Part shown: positions 60,372-64,000 of the stretch, piece after piece | Layout: each line of letters opens with the position of its first letter | Position numbering within the stretch: position 1 is the first letter of the stretch | NCBI RefSeq assembly: GCF_900109525.1 | Contig: NZ_FOAN01000002.1 | Location: 62,001-126,000, forward strand | Direction: 5' to 3' | DNA from: Allobosea lupini | GTDB taxonomy: Bacteria > Pseudomonadota > Alphaproteobacteria > Rhizobiales > Beijerinckiaceae | DNA length: 64,000 nt | Program-made: the position numbers and the translations under genes | Notes under the pieces: generated by a model | What the model was told of the DNA's origin: nothing | Databases searched by the model: none | Seen by the model: the letters and a program-made list of their open reading frames with translations, nothing else

Positions 60372-61268
60372 TCAGTTCTTCGAGAGGTTGATGCCGGGCT
60401 CGCCGATCATGTTGTTCTCGAGCCCCCATTTCTTGAAGATCGCCTCATAGGTGCCGTTCGCCTTCAGCGCCTTGATGCTGGCGAGAAGGACTTCGCCGAG
60501 CGGCGAACCCTTCGGCACCACCGCGCCCTGGAACAGGTCCTGGAAGCCGTTGGCCTTGCCGACCGCGGCGAGTTCGAGATCGCCCTTGGCCTGCTGGACG
60601 AAATAGGTCAGCGGCGCCTGCGAGGAGAAGAAGCCGTCGGATCGCCTGGAACGGACCGAGAGGATCGAGGTCGGCTGGTCGGTGAAGGACATCACCTCCA
60701 GCGCGGGCTTGCCCTCGGCCGCGCATTTCTCGGCCTGTGCCTTGATCACCTTCTCGGCCGAGCCTGCCGACATCACCGCGATCTTCTTGCCGCAGGTGTC
60801 GTCGAGACTGGCGATCGCCTTCGGATTGCCCTTCTGCACGGCGAAGATCACGTATTCGCGGACATAATCGACGAAGTCGTTGGCTTCCTGGCGTGTCTTG
60901 AAGTCGCCGATCGGGCCCATGGCGAACTGGTAGCGGCCTGCGGCGATACCGCTCAGCGCCGCGGCGAGCCCGCTCACCGTCGCATGCTCGATCTTGACGC
61001 CGAGGAGCTGGCCGATGGCGTCGGAGAGCTCGGCAGCGGCGCCGGTCATCGTCTTGGCGTCGGTGACGATCTCATAAGGCGGGAAGGAGCCGTTGTTGAC
61101 CGAGATCATCTTGCCGGCCGTGCGGATCGCCTCCGGCAACTTGGCGCGCAGGGCCTCGTCGACCTTCTGCTCGGGTATCTTGATGCTGGCGTCCTGGGCG
61201 AAGGCCGGAGCCTGCAGGAGCGCTACGGCCAGGGCGGCGGCTCCAGCGAATTTCACGATCATAGTCAT
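60372..61268 (-). CDS. Amino-acid-type ABC transporter binding protein
   Basis: Periplasmic binding protein of 298 residues with a signal peptide (GAAALAVALLQAPAFAQ). The lobes of the polar amino-acid family are seen: ISVNNGSFPPYEIVTDAKTMTG (in parts), LAAALSGIAAGRYQFAMGPIGD, and ERCAAE-like helix; the usual acidic ligand pocket is changed, for example GDFKTRQEANDFVDYV in place of the TPERxxxxDF motif. The ligand may thus not be a standard amino acid. AAGGGG precedes the start. Confidence 0.88.
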   Translation of the reverse strand: MTMIVKFAGAAALAVALLQAPAFAQDASIKIPEQKVDEALRAKLPEAIRTAGKMISVNNGSFPPYEIVTDAKTMTGAAAELSDAIGQLLGVKIEHATVSGLAAALSGIAAGRYQFAMGPIGDFKTRQEANDFVDYVREYVIFAVQKGNPKAIASLDDTCGKKIAVMSAGSAEKVIKAQAEKCAAEGKPALEVMSFTDQPTSILSVRSRRSDGFFSSQAPLTYFVQQAKGDLELAAVGKANGFQDLFQGAVVPKGSPLGEVLLASIKALKANGTYEAIFKKWGLENNMIGEPGINLSKN

Positions 61269-61314
61269 GGCGACGTACCCCTTTTATGATTGTCAGTAGA
61301 TCGGCCAGTCACTC

Positions 61315-62106
61315 TCAGGCAGCGAGCTCCGGACCGGCGAAGCGACGATTGGCGAGGACCGGCAGCGCGGCGCGCGCCGCGGCGATGCGGGCCGGATCGA
61401 TGTCAGCATAGATCAGCGCCGGGGCCTCGCCGGCGCGGGCGATGGCGACGCCGAGCGGGTCGACCACCATGCTGGCGCCGATATTGCGCGGGCCGCACTC
61501 GCCGGTGGCGACGACATAACAGGTGTTCTCCAGCGCGCGAGCGGTGACCAGCACGTCCCAATGCGCCTCCTTGCCGAGGCCGCGGACCCAGGCGGCCGGC
61601 AGCAGCAGCACATCGGCGCCGTCGAGCGCGAGGCGCCGGGCCAATTCTGGGAAGCGCACGTCATAGCAGGTCATCAGCCCGCATTTGAGGCCGGCGATCT
61701 CGATCAGCGGCGGCACTTCGCTGCCGGGCTCGACATTGGTCGATTCCAGCGCCGAGAAGGCGTCGTAGAGGTGGAGCTTGCGGTAGGCGGCGACGATCGC
61801 GCCATCACGGACCGCGACATGGACGTTGAAGACACGGCCCTTGCCGTTCGGCACGTGGATGCAGAACAGGGTGGTCAGCGCCGAGCCCTTGCTCGCCTCA
61901 AGCACGCCCTGCATGAACGGACCGTCGAGCGGCTGCGCCGTCTTCAGCACGATGTCGGGGTCGGTGATGTCGCGGGCCAGGATGCCCTCCGGCAACAGCA
62001 AAAGATCGGCGCCGGCGGCCTTGGCCTCGCCCATCAGGCGGACGGAGGTGGAAAGGTTTTCCTGCCATTCGCGGCTGACGGCGAATTGTCCGAGCGCGGC
62101 TTTCAT
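61315..62106 (-). CDS. Nitrilase-superfamily amidohydrolase
   Basis: Carbon-nitrogen hydrolase of 263 residues with a complete catalytic triad: E40 in LLLLPEGI, K110 in AYRKLHLYD and C147 in GLMTCYDVRFPEL. The sequence is closest in style to omega-amidase or deaminated-glutathione amidase types. Its start overlaps the upstream gene stop by one base (TGATG). Together with the ABC transporter downstream it should hydrolyse an imported or internal amide. Confidence 0.92.
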   Translation of the reverse strand: MKAALGQFAVSREWQENLSTSVRLMGEAKAAGADLLLLPEGILARDITDPDIVLKTAQPLDGPFMQGVLEASKGSALTTLFCIHVPNGKGRVFNVHVAVRDGAIVAAYRKLHLYDAFSALESTNVEPGSEVPPLIEIAGLKCGLMTCYDVRFPELARRLALDGADVLLLPAAWVRGLGKEAHWDVLVTARALENTCYVVATGECGPRNIGASMVVDPLGVAIARAGEAPALIYADIDPARIAAARAALPVLANRRFAGPELAA

Positions 62107-63077
62107 CAGTGGACTCCTTCCAGCGCGGATGCGGCGGAGAACAGGGTCTCCGGCGTCAAATCGGTCTCGGCGAGCTCTTGAATCCGCAGCTGCTCGATGA
62201 ATGCGGCGATCATCGTCCGGTTTGCGGCCAGCCCGCTCTCGTTCCAGCTCTCGGGCAGATCATGCCCGCTGCGCACCAGCTCGTCGATCAGCCAGGGCGT
62301 GGTGTCGGCATAGCGGCGGCGCTTCTCCAGCCAGATGCGCTGGCTCTCGTCGAGCAGATCGCTCAGCGCCTGCGCCAGCCAGGGCTCGCGGGCGGCGAGC
62401 TCTGGCTTGAGGCCGATGATGTGCATGCCCGGGACGTAGCCGACCTTGGCGAAGTAGTCGCGCTCGGCGGCGCGGACATCCGGCAGCAGCGCCCTAAAGC
62501 GCGAGCCTTTGGAGAAGAAGCCCTTCGGCATGAAGGGCATCAGCACGGCGTCGATCGCGCCCGCTGTGAGCAGATCGAGCAAGGGCGGCTGGCCGGGCAG
62601 CGCCTCGATCCGGCCAGGGCGGGCATAGCGCCCGACGCGGTCGATGATCGGATGGTCGGCGGCGAGGCGGCTGACGGCCCAGTAGGCGTCGTCGATGCCG
62701 AGCCCGGATTCAGCCATGGCGGCGCGCGTCCAAGTGTTGCCGGAATCCTGCCAGCCGGCGATGCCGATCCTCTTGCCGCGTAGCTCGTCGAAGCGGGTCA
62801 GCTTGCTGTCGGCAGCCGTGACGACGCAGCGATGGCGGAAGCCACGCATGATGAAGTTCGGGATGCCGACGACGCCGGTCTCGCCGCGGGCGCGGCCGGT
62901 GGTGTAGCGGCTGAACGAGATCTCGCTGGCGTCGAAACGCGGGTCACTGGCGAAATCGTCGGGGAGTGTAGCGAGGCGCTCGATCGTCAGCTCGAAACGG
63001 TCGGAAGCGAGGTCGCCGAGCAGCAGCGGCGTGATGAAGTCCCAGTCGCGCAGGGCCAGCCGGATCACAGGTTTCAA
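62106..63077 (-). CDS. Protein of the 4,5-dihydroxyphthalate decarboxylase/NMT1-like fold
   Basis: Cytoplasmic protein of 323 residues without a signal peptide but with the periplasmic-binding-protein-like fold seen in 4,5-dihydroxyphthalate decarboxylases: RLALRDWDFITPLLLGDL at the start, then DASEISFSRY, FRHRCVVTAADS, LRGKRIGIAGWQDSGNTW and KVGYVPGMHIIGLKP. Such proteins can be real decarboxylases or be labelled binding proteins. The lack of export signal favours an enzyme. First gene of the operon, 105 bases from the divergent MocR regulator. Confidence 0.72.
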   Translation of the reverse strand: MKPVIRLALRDWDFITPLLLGDLASDRFELTIERLATLPDDFASDPRFDASEISFSRYTTGRARGETGVVGIPNFIMRGFRHRCVVTAADSKLTRFDELRGKRIGIAGWQDSGNTWTRAAMAESGLGIDDAYWAVSRLAADHPIIDRVGRYARPGRIEALPGQPPLLDLLTAGAIDAVLMPFMPKGFFSKGSRFRALLPDVRAAERDYFAKVGYVPGMHIIGLKPELAAREPWLAQALSDLLDESQRIWLEKRRRYADTTPWLIDELVRSGHDLPESWNESGLAANRTMIAAFIEQLRIQELAETDLTPETLFSAASALEGVH

Positions 63078-63124
63078 ACGACAGCCTCACACTGGACAGA
63101 AAACCTTGGACGAGGGCCACGATA

Positions 63125-63169
63125 AATGTTCAATCTACCTGATCAATCGCTATTACGTTCCTGAACATT
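63125..63169. promoter_or_regulatory. Inverted repeat in the MocR divergent region, candidate operator
   Basis: AATGTTCA (63125-63132) and TGAACATT (63162-63169) are perfect inverted 8-mers 29 bases apart, with a TGATCA palindrome between them. The space is AT-rich compared with its surroundings. Such wide pairs suit a dimeric MocR protein controlling both directions. Confidence 0.5.
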
Positions 63170-63182
63170 CATTTTTGAGTCG

Positions 63183-64000
63183 ATGAACGACGAACCCGAC
63201 GCCTCCTGGCTGGCCAGCCGTCTGACGCAGCGCACCGCGCGCGGCCTTGCGCTCGACCTCAGCCAGATCATCCGCTCAGGCCTGCTGCCGGTCGGCACGA
63301 AGCTGCCGACCGTGCGCGACCTCGCTTTTCGGCTCGGCGTCAGCCCCGGCACGGTCTCGGAGGCCTGGAGCGAATTGAAGCGGCAGAAGATCGTCTCGGG
63401 CCGTGGGCGCGGCGGTGCCTGGGTCAGCGGCGACAATGCGACGCCGCGGCCGACACGGATGGCCAGCGTCGCGAATTTCGGACCGGGCGCGCTCGATCTC
63501 TCGCTGGCAGTCCCGGACGCCAGGCTGATGCCGCCTCTGGCCGAAGCCTTGGCGCAGGCGGCGAGCGCGGAGAACCTCAACAGCTACGAACGCACGCCGA
63601 TCCTGCCGGCGCTGCGCGACGCCGTCGCGCCGCATTGGCCCTATGCGCCCGCCGCCTTCCTCGCCACCAATGGCGGCTACAACGCCGTCTATTCGGTGCT
63701 GCATGCGACGGTGCTGCCCGGCTCCTGCATCGCGATCGAGGACCCGACCGCGATGCGGCTGCTCGACATCATCGAGGACCTCGGCGCCGAGATCCTGGCG
63801 GTCGGCCGCGATGCGGAAGGCCCCCTGCCCTCAGAACTCGCAGCCGCGCTGGAACGGCGGCCATCGGCCTTCATCTTCCAGCCGCGCACCCATTCGGTGA
63901 CCGGCCAGAACGTGAGCCCGGCGCGGCTGGCCGAACTCGGCCGGGTGCTCGCCGGCAGCGACACGCTGGTGATCGAGGATGACGGCATCGGCGACGTCTC
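63183..64000 (+). CDS. MocR-type (GntR/aminotransferase) regulator, 3' end cut off
   Basis: PLP-dependent transcription factor. The N-terminal GntR winged helix is visible (LTQRTARGLALDLSQIIRSG, LPTVRDLAFRLGVSPGTVSEAW, YxELKRQKIVSGRGRGGAWV-like), followed by an aminotransferase class I domain (LATNGGYNAVYSVLHA, IAIEDPTAMRLLDIIE, then IEDDGIGDV at the window end). The PLP lysine lies beyond the window. It is divergent from the amidase/ABC operon and likely activates or represses it in response to an amino compound. Confidence 0.92.
   Translation, partial: MNDEPDASWLASRLTQRTARGLALDLSQIIRSGLLPVGTKLPTVRDLAFRLGVSPGTVSEAWSELKRQKIVSGRGRGGAWVSGDNATPRPTRMASVANFGPGALDLSLAVPDARLMPPLAEALAQAASAENLNSYERTPILPALRDAVAPHWPYAPAAFLATNGGYNAVYSVLHATVLPGSCIAIEDPTAMRLLDIIEDLGAEILAVGRDAEGPLPSELAAALERRPSAFIFQPRTHSVTGQNVSPARLAELGRVLAGSDTLVIEDDGIGDV

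Overview
The window is GC-rich, densely packed DNA typical of an alphaproteobacterium of the order Hyphomicrobiales (Rhizobiales). The gene style fits Bosea or a close relative: Omp25-like barrel, cobST pair, TakP-type TRAP transporters, a DUF1289 gene and a rhizobial-type intergenic palindrome. The genus is my inference. No rRNA, tRNA, CRISPR array, insertion sequence or phage gene was seen. Genes sit in short operons with many 4-base ATGA/GTGA overlaps.

Layout, left to right. 1-2002: a two-component pair arranged tail to tail (the kinase is cut by the window edge). 2201-5785: an outer membrane barrel, small unknowns, an L,D-transpeptidase, a lipocalin lipoprotein and a DUF971 protein. 6036-9700: moaA, then an opposing phospholipid operon (plsC, cdsA, a small membrane protein, a CDP-alcohol phosphatidyltransferase). 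9926-13145: a Tat-exported solute-binding protein followed by two Gfo/Idh/MocA oxidoreductases. 13146-18430: a soluble chemotaxis receptor with a PilZ-like domain, a sarcosine-oxidase-like enzyme, and DMT and MFS exporters. 18540-23986: a DctQM TRAP transporter facing two tandem TakP-type binding proteins, with a porin-like secreted protein between. 24299-27918: DCC protein, saccharopine-dehydrogenase/DUF4166 fusion, ureohydrolase and Lrp regulator. 27934-32809: two TetR circuits with visible operators, a YecD-like hydrolase, an MFS exporter and two secreted unknowns. 33272-36149: an amino-acid ABC transporter without its ATPase, and ParDE. 36154-42554: methionine aminopeptidase, a 3-hydroxyisobutyrate-dehydrogenase-like enzyme, a five-gene operon (GST, three secreted paralogues, UDG-like protein), an AEC carrier and a membrane-anchored nuclease. 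42636-46078: a histidine kinase, HxlR/GST pair and VapBC. 46086-49542: cobT and cobS with DUF1289, GNAT and TauE/SafE genes. 49705-53831: a four-gene envelope operon of unknown role. 54056-58650: thioesterase, dusA, gene remnants, a DoxX-like protein and a UvrD-like helicase. 58658-64000: an uptake and hydrolysis operon (decarboxylase-like protein, nitrilase-family amidase, polar amino-acid ABC transporter) divergent from a MocR regulator cut by the window end.

Much of the window is about scavenging small organic nitrogen and acid compounds (TRAP and ABC uptake, amidase, ureohydrolase, N-methyl amino acid oxidase), with local regulators beside several modules. The least explained parts are the triplicated secreted family at 38576-39971 and the operon at 49705-53831. 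Several intergenic dyads are well placed to be operators: 9853-9890, 28576-28591, 29316-29351, 32575-32590, 45401-45425 and 63125-63169.
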